Shown: positions 45,201 to 57,750 of the stretch, in pieces
Layout of the letters: each line of letters opens with the position of its first letter
Numbering within the stretch: the first letter of the stretch is position 1
Assembly: GCA_026874595.1 (NCBI GenBank)
Contig: CM049312.1
Span: forward strand, 29,825,456-29,889,455
Reading direction: 5' to 3'
DNA from: Sipunculus nudus
Taxonomy: Eukaryota > Annelida > Sipuncula > Golfingiida > Sipunculidae
Length of the DNA stretch: 64,000 nt
Position numbers and translations under genes: made by a program
Notes under the pieces: model-generated
Told to the model about the DNA's origin: nothing
Databases searched by the model: none
Seen by the model: only the letters and a program-made list of their open reading frames with translations

Positions 45201-47786
45201 TAGTAGGGTAGGACGTAAAAGTAGACTAGGTTAAAGAATGGAAAGATGTTTCCAATTTAAAAGAAAAACGAGAAAGTAAATGTTGCAGCTGTTTTCGAAA
45301 AGTAACTTTTTTCCCAAATGACGGGATAAACTGTTGAAGAAAATAAAAATCAAAGGGGTTTATGTCATGCTGTTTGTATAAGTTACCCCAGTAGCAGCGA
45401 CTTAATTCAATTATTGCCGTTTATTTAAAGGGTATTCACGACAAAACAATGTCCTATGTCTGATTACACAATAGCTCAAAATCTAGTCTGGAGTTACACA
45501 GGCATCATGAAGTTAAGGCCACAACGTTTCCCTGACAAGATGCAGAAAAAAGTGCAGAACAGCTTTCCCCCCTCAGAAACCTTGATAAGTCGGGGTTATG
45601 TGCCTCAGATTCCTTTACTCAAATACCCCAACGAAAGGGAACGGAGATACTCAGTTTTGCAAGTGTTAACTTATAGCGGGGGATGTAGGGACGAAAAAGA
45701 CTATAGAACATTCCTATTGACAGGTAGTTTTTATGATGTCAAATCATTTTGTAAAACCTGTTAGGCAGCTGGAACGCTGGACCAGAACGTACCACAGTTG
45801 AAACACTTGACCAGAAAATACGAAAGTTGGAACGCAAGACCATAAAACACGAGCCAAATTCAAAATTATTGAGTTTCTATATTTTCTATTCGCCAAAGAA
45901 TAAAAAGATCACCAATACATTAACGAATATATGGGCCAAGACGAATAAAAGGCCGTGGTACGATTCCTAACAATTGACAAAATATGTAAAGCCTTATGAT
46001 TAATCACAACAATTTTTTAATTTTATTTATTCTGTTAACTACTCCTTTGTCGCAGTTTATGATATTAATTTACGAGATTCATCTCCTACAAAACGATCTC
46101 CACCATGGCCTATTCCATATTGTTGAAAATAATTAATTGGAGATGACAGAAATGCTGTTGTCTCCACATTGCTGTATTGAACTTAAGTTGCCGGGAGAAA
46201 CCAAATTAGTGGTATCTTCTTCTGATGGATTGTTTTAGAAAATACACCCACGACTTCCAAGATGCTTGGCTAGTTGTGATTGCTATTTTGTTTTTGTTTG
46301 CATTGGTACTTCTCCGGATCACCTACACAGTTTAATGAATATTAATATGAACTACAATATGAATATCTTGAATATTATGCTCATCCTCTGAGTAACCAAT
46401 ATAAAACACAAGGCACCTTTACAAAATGCCTTACAGTACATTCCCACTTAAGCCCATTAATTTTCACTGATCATACAGAAACAATAACTCTTGGTTTCAA
46501 CCAAGAAAACTATTTAATTTCTCTATTTTCACCACATTTCCGTTGATACTTGCATTTTGACTGTATAATCCAATTTATTCGATTAATGAGAGGATGCTTG
46601 TGTTTTGTACAGGTTACTCAGAGGATGTGTACATAATTTATTGTGTGACGATTTTGCACTCGGGAGGACCTGAAACAGTCCACCTCCAAAAAGGTTAAAT
46701 CCAAATATTTATATAGAAATAAACTAATCAAGCCCGTAATTAGGAGAAGCTTCATAAAAGTATCAAGAAAGAATCAAGTAACCGAACTTTTGTTTTTGCT
46801 TAATTGTATACATGTAATACTATGTTTATGTGCAAAAATTGCAAAAAGAAACCTCTGTAAAAAGCTTGAGTGATTTTCGATATGGGATATTTCTATCTAT
46901 ATTTTTTTAAGGAAGTAGATATTCAAATTCTTGAATAAATTATATTAATTAAATTACAAATATACAATAATATTATGTGAATTATGAAATGTTACTCATC
47001 ACAAATATTTATATAATGGTTAAATCCAAATATTTATATAGAAATAAACTAATCAAGCCCGTAATTAGGAGAAGCTTCATAAAAGTATCAAGAAAGAATC
47101 AAGTAACCAAACTTATGTATTTAGCTTATTTGTAAACGTATATGTTTATGTGCAAAAATTGCAAAAAGAAACCTCTGTAAATAGCTTGAGTGATTTTCGA
47201 TAGGGGATATTTATATCTATATATTTTTTTAAGGAAGTAGATCTTCAAATTCTTGAATAAATTATATAAATTAAATAACAAATATACAATAATATTATGT
47301 GAATTATGAAATGTTACTCATCACAAATATTTCACAATAATGCACCCTGTTTAAAAGAATATTTCTGTATGCAATTTAAAAATAATGTATCCAAGAGAGT
47401 TTTATTCATAAATGTATTTTTAAGCTGTTAAAAACTAATTTATGTTAAATGTAAAAACAGATACAAAATATTTTACCTTTATCATGAGTGACCTTTACTT
47501 TGATCGATTCTTCACTAAAACCAAAGCTGTTTATCTCCTTTAACAGGAGACAGACTTCTTTCCCTTCCAGGTTTCTTTCTTGATATCCTTCACAGTCGTG
47601 CAGGTTGGCACATTCATGGGGACAAATCCCGCGGTGAAAACTTGGTATAGTTTTTATGATTTTTCCCGTTGTTTTTAAGTTAGTTTCTCTGAAGGTTTGC
47701 TCACATACTAGGCCAACAACGCAGGCTTGTCGCCATAAGCCAAGAAAGAGCGTAACTAAAACCGGGAACGTGCAACGAAACGCCAT
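35796..47786 (-). CDS. gene A: secreted PAN-EGF-triple C1q domain protein, six exons
   Basis: Minus-strand gene; exons in transcript order 47477-47786, 42755-42811, 42358-42477, 40888-41288, 38525-38824, 35796-36185 (1578 nt, 525 residues plus stop). Every junction is GT-AG and phase-compatible (1,1,1,0,0). Residues 1-25 or so are a signal peptide. Residues 40-100 form a PAN/apple-like module with spaced cysteines. Residues 104-122 are the end of an EGF-like module, 123-162 a calcium-binding EGF (DIDEC...GSYSCQC), and 163-525 three C1q/TNF-like jelly-roll domains, one per exon. No collagen stalk. By analogy with bivalve C1q proteins it is probably a secreted recognition molecule; ligand and role are unknown. 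Gene B is its neighbour and paralogue. Confidence 0.8.
36186..37305. other. gene A intron 5, part
   Basis: AT-rich. Positions 36360-36560 resemble 56750-57010 and 62480-62750 (GTTTATCTAyAA, TTAGTAAACA, CCTGTGTGC-like words), suggesting the larger gene unit was duplicated and then eroded. A low-complexity TAATAA tract lies at 36770-36860. Confidence 0.4.
37306..38441. mobile_element. 1.14 kb TIR element with palindrome-bearing tandem units
   Basis: Ends are TGTATCCGCC... (37306) and ...GGCGGATACA (38441), about 20 bp of imperfect inverted repeat. Inside are units of about 265-281 bp starting at 37420, 37685 and 37965. Each starts GTAGGTKGCGCCACC; the palindrome GGTGGCGCCACC also recurs mid-unit near 37837 and 38117. 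The right end can itself form a hairpin (GTATCCGC ... GCGGATAC, 38410-38441). No ORF of note; intron 5 of gene A. Confidence 0.72.
38525..38824 (-). CDS. gene A exon 5: C1q-like domain 2
   Basis: 300 nt, phase 0-0. [37 protein letters not shown] and MSGFRYNP mark a more diverged C1q-like jelly roll. Acceptor TTTTCAG, donor CTG/GTGAGG. Confidence 0.82.
39241..39325. repeat. short tandem duplication, 44-bp period
   Basis: GTCCACGTGTGTCTGGTTAC and the following CCATAGCAAGGCCGGG occur twice, at 39241 and 39285. Confidence 0.85.
40421..40505. repeat. short tandem duplication, about 42-bp period
   Basis: TTTCACCTCATCTATAAAAA followed by AGCGAAGGAACGACC is present twice in succession. Confidence 0.85.
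40576..40622. repeat. poly-G tract
   Basis: Near-continuous G run with a few Ts on the + strand in intron 4 of gene A; a possible G-quadruplex and a likely sequencing weak point. Confidence 0.85.
40888..41288 (-). CDS. gene A exon 4: C1q-like domain 1
   Basis: 401 nt. Blocks [49 protein letters not shown] and LISFSVF follow the C1q jelly-roll strand pattern. Phase 1 in, 0 out; donor ACG/GTAATT. Confidence 0.88.
41289..42357. other. gene A intron 3
   Basis: AT-rich with a TAATAC run leading into a TA microsatellite at 42189-42233. No other feature. Confidence 0.5.
42189..42233. repeat. TA microsatellite
   Basis: TA dinucleotide run preceded by ACTAATAAT trinucleotide-like units. Confidence 0.95.
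42358..42477 (-). CDS. gene A exon 3: calcium-binding EGF domain
   Basis: 120 nt, phase 1-1, encoding six cysteines with [12 protein letters not shown] and [11 protein letters not shown], a calcium-binding EGF signature. Acceptor TTTAG, donor ACAG/GTAATG. Confidence 0.9.
42755..42811 (-). CDS. gene A exon 2: short EGF-like half module
   Basis: 57 nt, phase 1-1, encoding [18 protein letters not shown], the C-terminal loop of an EGF fold. Acceptor TTTGTAG, donor ACCG/GTACAG (weak). It could be skipped without frame change. Confidence 0.7.
44104..46335 (+). pseudogene. decayed ORF patches of unknown origin in gene A intron 1
   Basis: Several coding-like stretches on the + strand, opposite to gene A. 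44104-44289 has a zinc-ribbon-like CPKCGENY. Around 44780-44985 a frame reads as plausible protein ([20 protein letters not shown]) between stops. 45456-45764 is an uninterrupted 102-codon ORF starting MSDYTIAQN. 46225-46335 is a 36-codon ORF with a single strong membrane helix ([15 protein letters not shown]). I recognise none of these. They could be the remains of one large mobile element or chance ORFs. Confidence 0.25.
46693..47330. repeat. tandem duplication, about 325-bp period
   Basis: Two near-identical units, 46693-47017 and 47018-47330, both starting GGTTAAATCCAAATATTTAT; they differ at scattered bases. In intron 1 of gene A. Confidence 0.9.
47477..47786 (-). CDS. gene A exon 1: signal peptide and PAN/apple-like module
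   Basis: ATG at 47786. A hydrophobic signal ([12 protein letters not shown]) precedes a module with [17 protein letters not shown] and [10 protein letters not shown], the cysteine pattern of PAN/apple folds, which bind carbohydrate or protein. The exon is 310 nt and leaves phase 1 at AAAG/GTAAAA. The paralogous exon at 60 kb has the same length from its corresponding ATG. Confidence 0.85.
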
Positions 47787-50148
47787 CTTGCTTGTCAGTG
47801 ACTCGAGATGGAGCTACCCCAGTCCCCTCACATTGATGTATGGCCACGTAACCAATAATTTATTTAAATGATACTGTTGCGCCTGAAAAGATGTTTTGTG
47901 TGTTACTTGTATTGATAATTACAAAATGATATAAACAGGGCTAAACAAGAATTCGGGACAATCCTATCGATCATATCTAACGACAATTGGGTGTTCAGTA
48001 TTATGACACTGGCTGCAGTATATTTCCTGAGATTCACATTGGTGACTTAGCAACCTCAAACACTAAACGCCGATAGATAATATGGTAGCGAGGGCATGTC
48101 TTTCAAGACATATTAAAGAGTGGCCTAGTGTCTTGAATAAATGTGACAACCAATTGACCTAACCACCAGAGCCATTATGCTCGGCCATTTGACTTAAATA
48201 CAAATGAGCCCCAAAATTTCCCATACGCAGAAGACTTTTCATGGTTATGGCTGCGAGAGCTGTTTATAAGACAATAGTGACGTGACATAGTCGTCAGAAA
48301 GTTCATCCGCGTATGACTTCCCACATATGTACAATGTATCTATTTAACAAGAGGTTTTAGCATCAGGACGAGTTAAACATTGAGATCCGCTGTAAAATTC
48401 ATCGACAATATTTAAGGGGGCTGGGGGTATGTTGAGCCCCCTTGAATTCACTCCCGCATGGTATACGCATTATATCATGACCAATGGATGAGAAACGAGG
48501 CTTTTGGTTGGTCCATTACAGATACTAGAGCATCTGACGCACTTACATTTCATCCTAACATATTATTGCTGTTACATTTAAACTAGGAACTGAACCTTAC
48601 AAGTACAACTTTTTGAGTTTGTTAAGCAACATATTTAGACAGGTCCTGGTAAGATACGAAATAGGGAGCCCCCTCAACATTTGATGAACAGATATTAGAG
48701 GGCACGGGCTTGGTTTGTCCCCTACTAATCATACCCCTGATATTTCTTCACTTTGTGAAAGTGCAGGTCACACACACATACCATCAAACACATAAAAAAA
48801 ATTGGGTATTACTCGGAATATCTAACGTCTCCGCTTGAAGGTATTAATTACGAATGTCTTTCTCACACCTTATTTACCCTAAGGTATAGGTTCCCAGTAT
48901 CGTGAGAAACGTATATGCTGAGATATTGGAGGAACAATACATACAAATAATAACAAACACCAAAACACAATATCGATAATTTTATTAAAGCTTACACATG
49001 CAATAAGATTTGACAAGCTTGAGTAGTCTTATCTATCTAAGTGCGATCAAGTTAGCTTCGCGAATCTACAATAGCTGTGTTTAGTAGTGAGCGTAGTTCA
49101 TTGTGTTGGCACACAACATTGTACACTTCTACTAAGTACATACAATAGAGTGCACATTTTCCCAAATGTATATTAGACTATAACAGAGTCCAGGGTCAAG
49201 ATATCACACACTTGAGAAACAAACATGGATAAGCATCTGCGGTTTTACCTGCTGTTACATTATCTGGGTGAAACCCCTTGCCCCGTTTAACGTAGCGCTA
49301 AGATCTCTCTTACTATATTCTGTAGAAATCCTTATTCTTTTCTTGGAGGGTATAAGCAAAATTTGTCCGCGCAATTAAGTGTACAAAACATCTTCAAGTG
49401 CTTCTCTAAATACGAATTATATTGGATATTATAATAATAAACACATCCTACATTGATACATCACAAACATGTTGTGCCGGACGTATGAGAATAGATGTTG
49501 TATGGTGCAAGCAGAAAGCGATATATTCATAAGTGTCTTTATAAACACCTTGTTAAAATCACGAAACTAATATTATTCTTTTGAATCATTACAGTGTAAA
49601 CTCTTAACAGGTTGTAACTTTTTATCTAATATGTTGGATAACTTTGAAACCCCTAGGCACAGAGGTTGTATTCTCCGTAATACTCCTCGTTTCTGAAAAA
49701 TGATAAACCTAGTAAATCCTCTAACTTAGTTTCAAAAGTGCGCACAATAGTAAGGCGTTTTGTATACGAAGGGTTTATATAGAGAATAACAGTCCATTTA
49801 AGACTAAAAGTAAGCCACGTGACCTAGGAATGGTAGGTGGACAAAACCCGTTGAAATGGGGTTCCACCTATCCAAGGCACCTATATATAGCCTTGAATAT
49901 AAACCGAACCAGATAACCGGATGTCTTTAAGTTAATGTCATCCAGAATTAAACAATTATAAAGGTACCATACTTTGCATATGATTAGGCAATGTCAACAT
50001 ACTGCCATGGTCTTATAAGAATAAATTAAAGGTATTCTACACGAAATAGTCATTTCTGCTCACTGATCATCGCTGTTATGTTGAGCATTTCACAACAACT
50101 CAACCAGAAGGCCTCACTTTAGCCATTAGATGTAGATAGCACGTTATT
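47787..50148. other. intergenic between gene A 5' end and gene B 3' end
   Basis: Head-to-tail spacing of 2.4 kb. It should contain the gene A promoter (near 47.8-48.3 kb on the minus strand) and the gene B 3' UTR. No distinctive promoter motif or ORF was seen. Confidence 0.45.
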
Positions 50149-50541
50149 TTATTCACCTGGTTGAATAAGAAAACCTATAAGAGAAGTTTCCTCTAACGAG
50201 CCGGAATGAACATCCGAGTCTTGGCCACAGCGAAGGGTTAGGCGATCTCCTGACTTAAAAGCCAAGATTGCAGATCTGCTCAAAGTATTGTAATGCCCTG
50301 CGGGTGTACGTGTCAATCCAATCAAAGGACAAGCTTCATTCAGAACCAAAGTGTAATCTAATGCCATCAGTCCGGAGTTTCCACCACTGAGATGGACGAA
50401 GTAGAGGCCACTGACAGGGATGACGATGGTGTTCTCTCTCTGCAACACTACAACGCCACGGTCCACACGGATTTTGGGAAATGTCAGGGTTGTCGATGCC
50501 TTGCACACCGTTGTTTCAACGACAATAGACCACGCTACAGG
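50149..50541 (-). CDS. gene B exon: C1q-like domain 3 and C-terminus
   Basis: 393 nt with stop: VIPVSGLYFVHLSGGN, SRSAILAFKSGDRLTLRCG, TSLIGFLIQPGE. Acceptor TTCCTTAG. Homologous to gene A exon 6 but clearly diverged, so the gene duplication is older than the nearby segmental duplication. Confidence 0.9.
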   Translation of the reverse strand, partial: PVAWSIVVETTVCKASTTLTFPKIRVDRGVVVLQRENTIVIPVSGLYFVHLSGGNSGLMALDYTLVLNEACPLIGLTRTPAGHYNTLSRSAILAFKSGDRLTLRCGQDSDVHSGSLEETSLIGFLIQPGE

Positions 50542-53500
50542 CTAAGGAAAACGCATGCCTTCATAAATAAAACATTTGAATAAAAAATTATTACAGTAAG
50601 TGTTATATATAATATATATTAATTCCCTGTTTTTCCATTTTACGTCCGTGGCCAGTGTCTAGCATTTGTTGTTTAATAAATTTGAATGTAATAAATAATA
50701 AGGATTTCTATCCAGGGAACAATGTATGACTGTGTTATTCAGTGTATAATCGGCCAACCACTTATGTAAGCCCAAGCACACGTGATACGACACGTCTTTT
50801 AAGGTCCATACCAAAGCCCGTAGACGATATGGCTTTGATTGTATCTATACACTCAGTATACTCAGTGACACAACGACCCGGAATGAAATCGAAAAGCTTG
50901 ACAATTCGTGTGACGTCACTGTGTTCTGTGACGCATCGCACAGAAATTGACAACATACTGGGACCCACGTGGCTGCGTGTGTGCACTGTTAAGTGTTTCA
51001 TTTGAGGAATAGTTACTTCGTGAAAATAGAATGTATACGGTTGATTGGTTTGGTAACATGCGTGGCCGTTTAATGAAAATATATAAACCGGCTTGTTCGG
51101 CATTGGCCTTCGGGCAACCCGATCGTCCATTGGCCTGCGAGACCAATACGGACGGCAATACCAAACAAGCCGGTAATAACATATTACATTCCTTTGGTTT
51201 CCTTAGCTTTAATCACTTGTAACTTATAATCTTTTGGCGCAGACAACCAGAGAATTTGAAATAACACATGATTCCCATTCGGATTGGTCAACTTACCGTT
51301 GACCTATCCGTGCCATAACTGGTTAGAAATCTTCAGAAAAATTTGTACAAAACGCGGACTTTTTTTACTTCACATTTCACATCAAACAGAATACTTATTT
51401 ACGGCAACGATGTGTATAACCACCTAAAAGTACAAATGAAATAAAAAAATCCGAATTGAAAAAATAAAAAGAATGACACAATACCAATACAATTCTATAC
51501 TAAAATCAGAAGATATTCTGTTACCTGAGTGCTGACCGGGCTGTACATAAAACCCGAAAGATTTACGTTTTCTGGCGAACCATTATAAATGTTGAGCTCT
51601 ACAGGATATTGTAGTCCCACCTCCATCAGAAAGCAGCGGTTGGCCGTTCCGGTTCCGGTTGTTTCTGCAGGTCTATGATATCGAAGCATACCCTGCATAA
51701 CATTATGTACATTTATGAACTCTGACGCGCCCGTGTCAGCTTTCCATAGAAAGGACATGCACAGAAAGTACACTCCTGTCTCCTTGGGAACGTACTGGGA
51801 AGTCCTACCGGTGAGCTGTATGATCTGAGACAAAAAACAAAAAACCTTCAGACTATTTTTAAAGGCATTAGATCAGTTGATATTTTTTAAATATTGGCAA
51901 AATCACAGGGGCAGACTGGCCCGCCGGAACAAGGCGAAGTTTCCAAATGGGGCGACGGCATAAATAAAATAGGATAAGATTGATGTCAGTTGACCGATGA
52001 TCCTTAAATTTAGCTGAGATGTTATATCAAAGTATATGATAAAAGATAACAATTTAGCAAAATTGCAGAAATGTGACAAAAGTCACTTATTCTAATATAT
52101 TCTATATATTTATTTCCAGTATATTCTGATGACTAGCTTCGGCAGGGTAGTTTTACCACGGGGTTTGGTCCAACGAGATTGCTGATGCTGAACACACTGA
52201 ATGATATCAGCAGTTTGTCGTCACTGTACAGTCCTTGGGACAAGCTTTGAACCTGCAACACGTCACCCTGTACCAGCTCCACGATGGCCTCACGGCTTAG
52301 CACTTCTACCTGGCCACTTGCTGTGTAGGTCTGAGTCAGGTTCACCAGGGGATCACCGTTTCTGACTACGTTGCAGTTGACGGTTGTACCAGGCAGGTTT
52401 CCGACACTGAGACTGATCAGATAGAATCCATCAGAAGGGACCCGGAACTCATTCTTACTTTGATCCCATTGACCATGGACAAGAAGCTTGTTGAATGTGA
52501 CGGGTGTGTGGGGAGTAGTGATGTTGGTGTCGAGAGCCACAGAGCTACAAGCGATGCCTGAATAAAAAATATTCCGTAGATGAAAAGAAATAAATTGCAG
52601 ATCAAAAATACAATGAAAACACCATCACCAATACCTAAATAGGAACTTCGCCGTATAGTGAAGGTAAATTTTATTTAAATCTATCAATTGTAATAGGGCA
52701 ATATTTGATCTTTTTTTTTGTTACGGGCCCGAACAATCGGTGTGCATGTCACCGACAGATGTCTCTATGCAAGAATGATGTATAGTCTTTAAGCGCTTAG
52801 CAGGTAAGACCTTGTAACACATTATAGGTCTCGGAAGAACCAATTTCAAAGCAAGTTTGGAAAAGAGAAGTGTAACTTTACATGTGTTAGTCTTCATTTC
52901 ATTCAAGGCGTATACTTTTGGACACACAGGTGAGTAGACACACGTGTGGGAACACTCTCCATTTTCTTCGGAATATTCGTCCATGCCTGAAACGAATTTT
53001 GTTAATATATCCAATCCTATATGTTATGTAAGGTCATCTGGGACTGAATGTTATAATGTTATCTTTATTATCACATGAAGAAAAGAATTATCATGCCTTT
53101 TGGCGTGGATATTTTTTTTTGGTGAATCAACAAGAAGTCATCCCTTAATTCAGTGGTCTTTGTGTTGTTCATATGTAATACATCATCGGATGGGGGTTTG
53201 GACAGTCGAGTGGCAAAACGCTCGGCCTTCTCCGCTGGCGCCCCGGGTTCGATCCCCGGAGTTGTCATGAGAGCGGGTTGTGGTGGCCTGTCCAAGTACG
53301 TGGTTTTCTCCGGGTGCTCCGGTTTAAGCAATTTACTGCCGAACGCCACCATCCAACCATTTTTAGGCTGTTAAAAAATTATCTTTGTTATCTTCTTTCC
53401 TGTAATTTTTCAAAGTGTAATGTATTTGGTCTCGAACAGCAAATTAAAAAAAAACCTACTGAAGTTAAAGCTTCGCCGGTCAACAGATATATTTATTTTT

Positions 53501-56500
53501 TACCTGGTCTTATTTAGAAGTTATGTCTTCTTATATTAATTTGTATAACATAAATAATGCCTGTAATATTATGAAATTTATGGAAAAAATATTTTTACCC
53601 ATAAGTTATTATTAATAATTATGTAGTGATTGTTTATAACAACCAAGATTTCACCAATATTCCTGTTGCACCAATGTTGAGGCACCGGCTGTTTTCAAAC
53701 CAGATATCTTTTGTTCGTTAAACATTAAACTACGTTCACTCCCCAAAATCACATACTCACCTCCAATGCACTTGGACATCTTGTTCTGGCAGGAACAATG
53801 ACCTGATAAAGAAGAGACGTTTTTATTATGTCACCCTATTTGCACGGTAAACATTGTTACGTTACAAGGAAGGTTGGAGAATGTAAACTAAAGCCATATT
53901 CATGCGAACAGAACAGGTTTTGTGATATATTTCCCATCAAATTTGAATAAAGAAAATGCCGCTCAGAAGATGCCCAATTCTTCAACCCATAACCTAGGCT
54001 TCACCTGTTTTTGAAGGTATTTTGCTGATCCTCCTGTCATTAAGATATGTTTTGTTGTGTACTCTACATTATAAAACTTAGGAGAACATACGTCTGTTCT
54101 GTTGTCAGCATTTTACTGTCTATATGCCGGTGTCTATGTGCCGGTACCTCATGTGTACAAATGTCGGGTTTGACAATGTGAATTTATTCGAAGACAAATT
54201 GCTCAGGGGAAAAGACTGGACCGATCCGGTATTCGAATCCCATGTCGGTGGCGCTCAAGTCCGGCGTACCAACCGCTTCGATAGCAAAGCAAGCTTCACT
54301 AGCGAGACAGTTCGGTTCGCTTTTCTGACACACCGTAGCATACCCCCTCTTAGGAGCGTTCTGCTATCAGAACAAGATTAATTATTCCAGGAGTCACACT
54401 TTGGTGAGCTTATTCCCTGGGCCACAAAGTTTACGTCACGTTGGACGAGTCCCCATTTTGTTACGAAGACAAATTATTCAGGGGAAAATATCGGGCCGAT
54501 CCGGGATTCGAACCTATAACGGTAGCGCACAAGTCCGGCGTACCAACCACTTCGCTAGCAAAGCAGGCTTAACAAGCGAGACAGTTCGGTCCGCTTTTAT
54601 GTCACCCCGTAACACACTCCCTCTTAAGAGCGTTCTGCAATCAGAACAAGACTAATTATCCCAGGAGTCACACTTTGGTGAGCTTATTCCCTGGGCCACA
54701 TAGTTTACTGTCACGTTGGACGAGCTCCGATTTTGTTATGAAGACAAATTGCTCAGGGTAAAACATTGGGCTGATCTCGGATTCGAACCCATGTCGGTGG
54801 CGCTCAAGTCCGGCGTGCCAACCGCTTCGCTAGCAAAGCAAGCTTCACAAGCGAGACAGTTCGGTCCGCTTTTATGTCACCCCGTTACTGTAGACACTGT
54901 AATAGATATGCTAAAAGATGAACAACGTTTGTAGTAAAACTGATCAAGAGCAAACCACTTCAAGGATCAAGATCCGATTAAATATTGCATTATGTCCAGT
55001 AAATCTTCATTAATCAGGATAAAGGACTCATAGGATAAGTTTCATTATCATTCATTGTATCATACAGAGAATTAAAAATATAAAAAAGTTATTTAATTCG
55101 TACCCTTTTTTTCAGCTTGACCTTTACTTTAATTGTTTCATTGCCAAACTCTGCCCTGTTTATCTCCTTCAAGATGAGACAAACATCTTTTCCTTCACGT
55201 TTTGTTTCTTGATATCCTTCACAGTCGTCAAGGTTGGCACATTCATGTGCACAGATCCCGCGGTGAATCCTTGGAATTGTCTTTATGATTGTTCCAAGTC
55301 TTTTCAGTTTAGTTTCCATTAAGGTTTGTGAACTTCCCTTGTTAACGGCATATGCCTGTCGCCATAACCCAACAAAGAGCATCAGTAAAACTAGGCGAAA
55401 GTAAAGAACCGACGTCTTGACTTGCAGCAACAAGCGTGCTGCATGGACCAACTCCAGCCACCCGAATGGCATTGTTTTGTGATCACGTGACTTTTTTTTA
55501 TCCAAATAACAGCGCTTTTTACAGGAGAAAGGGTTTGTTCATTTTATAAACACAAACGTTACCATATCAGCAGACTAAAACAAAGACCAATGTGTCAATC
55601 TGAGATAAAATACCTTACCAGCATCCGTTGGGTACCCAATATTAGGATTGTATATGGTATTTTTATGATATTTTTAATGTTGACTTGGCAACCTGGTAAA
55701 CAAACCGTTCGCTTAACTTCTCACCTTTTTTTTTAGAAAAAAAGTATGTTTAATATTTAATTCTAATCGGGAAGATCCGTGGGTGGATGTGTTTTAAATA
55801 TGGCGAGTGGATAAATGATGATGCTGATGAAAAGAGACAATTCCCCTGTGCATCACTAAAATGGATTCGAAATGGCACCAGAAACAAATTAAGTCTGTAG
55901 CAGGTGGAATGATTTTTTTATTGTTGTACTTTGGGAGTTCGGAAAATAACAGCAATATAAATGGATATAAGATATTACAGCAAAATTTCGCACCTTTTTA
56001 TTTTGTTCTGTTCGAGGTAACCGCTCAATTTTTTAAATGCTAACTTAACTACGTATATGTACATCTGCAGAAGTCCATTCCGGTTTCGGACTACGTGACA
56101 GGGCAGTATCACACGCTTCCTCTCATTATATATCCGGTGACTACTGCACCTGCGGGCCCTGGGTGCGTAATCGTCCCCATTGATGGGTCATGCCACCGAG
56201 GAACCCCGGAAAGTCGCACTTGTTTGTAAATGTTGATTAGAGTTATGCACTTGAACAATGGTATAATGTAAGATACATTTGTTGATTTCAGCCACTCTGT
56301 GGGGAACAGTCAGAAATGAAAACAATCAAGTTAAAATTTATTGAATTTCTTTATAAGCCCTTACAAATAACCTTACAATTTAAGCCCTTACACTTAATAA
56401 TAATAATAATAATAATAAATATAATAATAATAATGTACTCATTGCGGAATTTTACGATCGCATGGATTCTATTAAGGTTATCAGCTTTTAAAAGTTGGCT

Positions 56501-57702
56501 GCCAATGAATGGAAGAGAAGATAAGACTAACCGTTTTATAACCAAAGATAGTACGACAAAAGCGGAGACAAGTTTTCCCCCCATAATTTTGTTAAGCTGA
56601 GTATCTCACTGTTGGCACTGTTTTTTTTTTTGCAGGCCTACTGTTTCATGTTTCCTCACAAGATGAAATAAAGCTATCCATTTACTTACGCTTTCTGCAG
56701 AAGTTATGTGATTTCTGGCTAACCCTCATTGATAAACGGATTTAGGAAACGTTTCTTTAAACACCTCTGTGACAAATGCATAAGTTTGTTTATCTATAAG
56801 CTTTTAGTAAACACGGTACATACGCCTGTGTTGACAGACAGTAAAAATGTACCTTGTTGTTGAATATTTGATGAAATTGAAAGGTCACTAGGTGCAAAAT
56901 ACCCTTTGCAAGCATCTCGGCTGTTTAACTTAACGCAGGTGCCTTTATTAAATGTGTTTGAAATATTTAGTCAGTCCACCAAATGTTATCAGCACAAAAC
57001 GAACAGCCTGTGTGCCGTGGGATCGGCGTTTTCTTGCCTGTATTTATGAAATGTTCAAGGAATTATCTTAATTTTATATGCCCCTTTAAGACACGAAAAC
57101 ACGCAAATCATTCTCACGCCTGCTATTGACTTTCAATACTTCACTATATGAATTACTATTTAATGCATTATTTGAAAGTGATGGATTTGTGCTCAGAGCT
57201 CCACGCGATAACATGCGGTACCAAGTACGCCGTATTAGGCAAAAAGTAAGCCATTTCAGCCAAGCCAGAACAACTTTCATGCACGCACCTCCCCCCCCCC
57301 CCAACACACAAGGACTGGTATAATCGTTTTCTGATATGGCATTGTTGGCTTATTTTGGTTATTAGTTAAAACTTCTCTTGGATGCACATGTGTTGGACGT
57401 GCTCCTATCCTTATGTATGGTAGAGCGAAGATGAGACGCAAACAATAGAAGGTGCCTTCACAATTATCTTAAGTTACTCTGTTTATATGTTTACCATATA
57501 AACTTCTGGCTTGGGAAATAAGAAATAACTGTGTAATTCCAGGCTACGTTTTACCCGGCGTATTATGCCACAATAGGAGGTACGCAAATTCAGGTGAAAA
57601 ATTCAGGCAAAAAATACGACATATAAACTTTACATGATCACAAACACTCACTCATCTCCCATCCACTCACACCCTCACGCACCCTAACACACACACACAC
57701 CC

Positions 57703-57750
<48 letters not shown>

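Larger units (their letters stand above)
53822..57680. repeat. segmental duplication, copy 1
   Basis: Matches 59787-63430 over nearly its whole length, with the decayed PAN exon, flanking sequence and a TAATAA tract in the same order. It differs mainly by the SINE array at 54182-54890, present only here. Confidence 0.88.

Noticed and set aside
53071-53374. ORFs of 73 and 93 codons on opposite strands
   Set aside because: Both run through SINE family 2 sequence and match nothing else.
54124-54934. Three similar 72-85 codon ORFs on the + strand
   Set aside because: They are antisense translations of the tandem SINE units; stop-free by composition and copied with the repeat.
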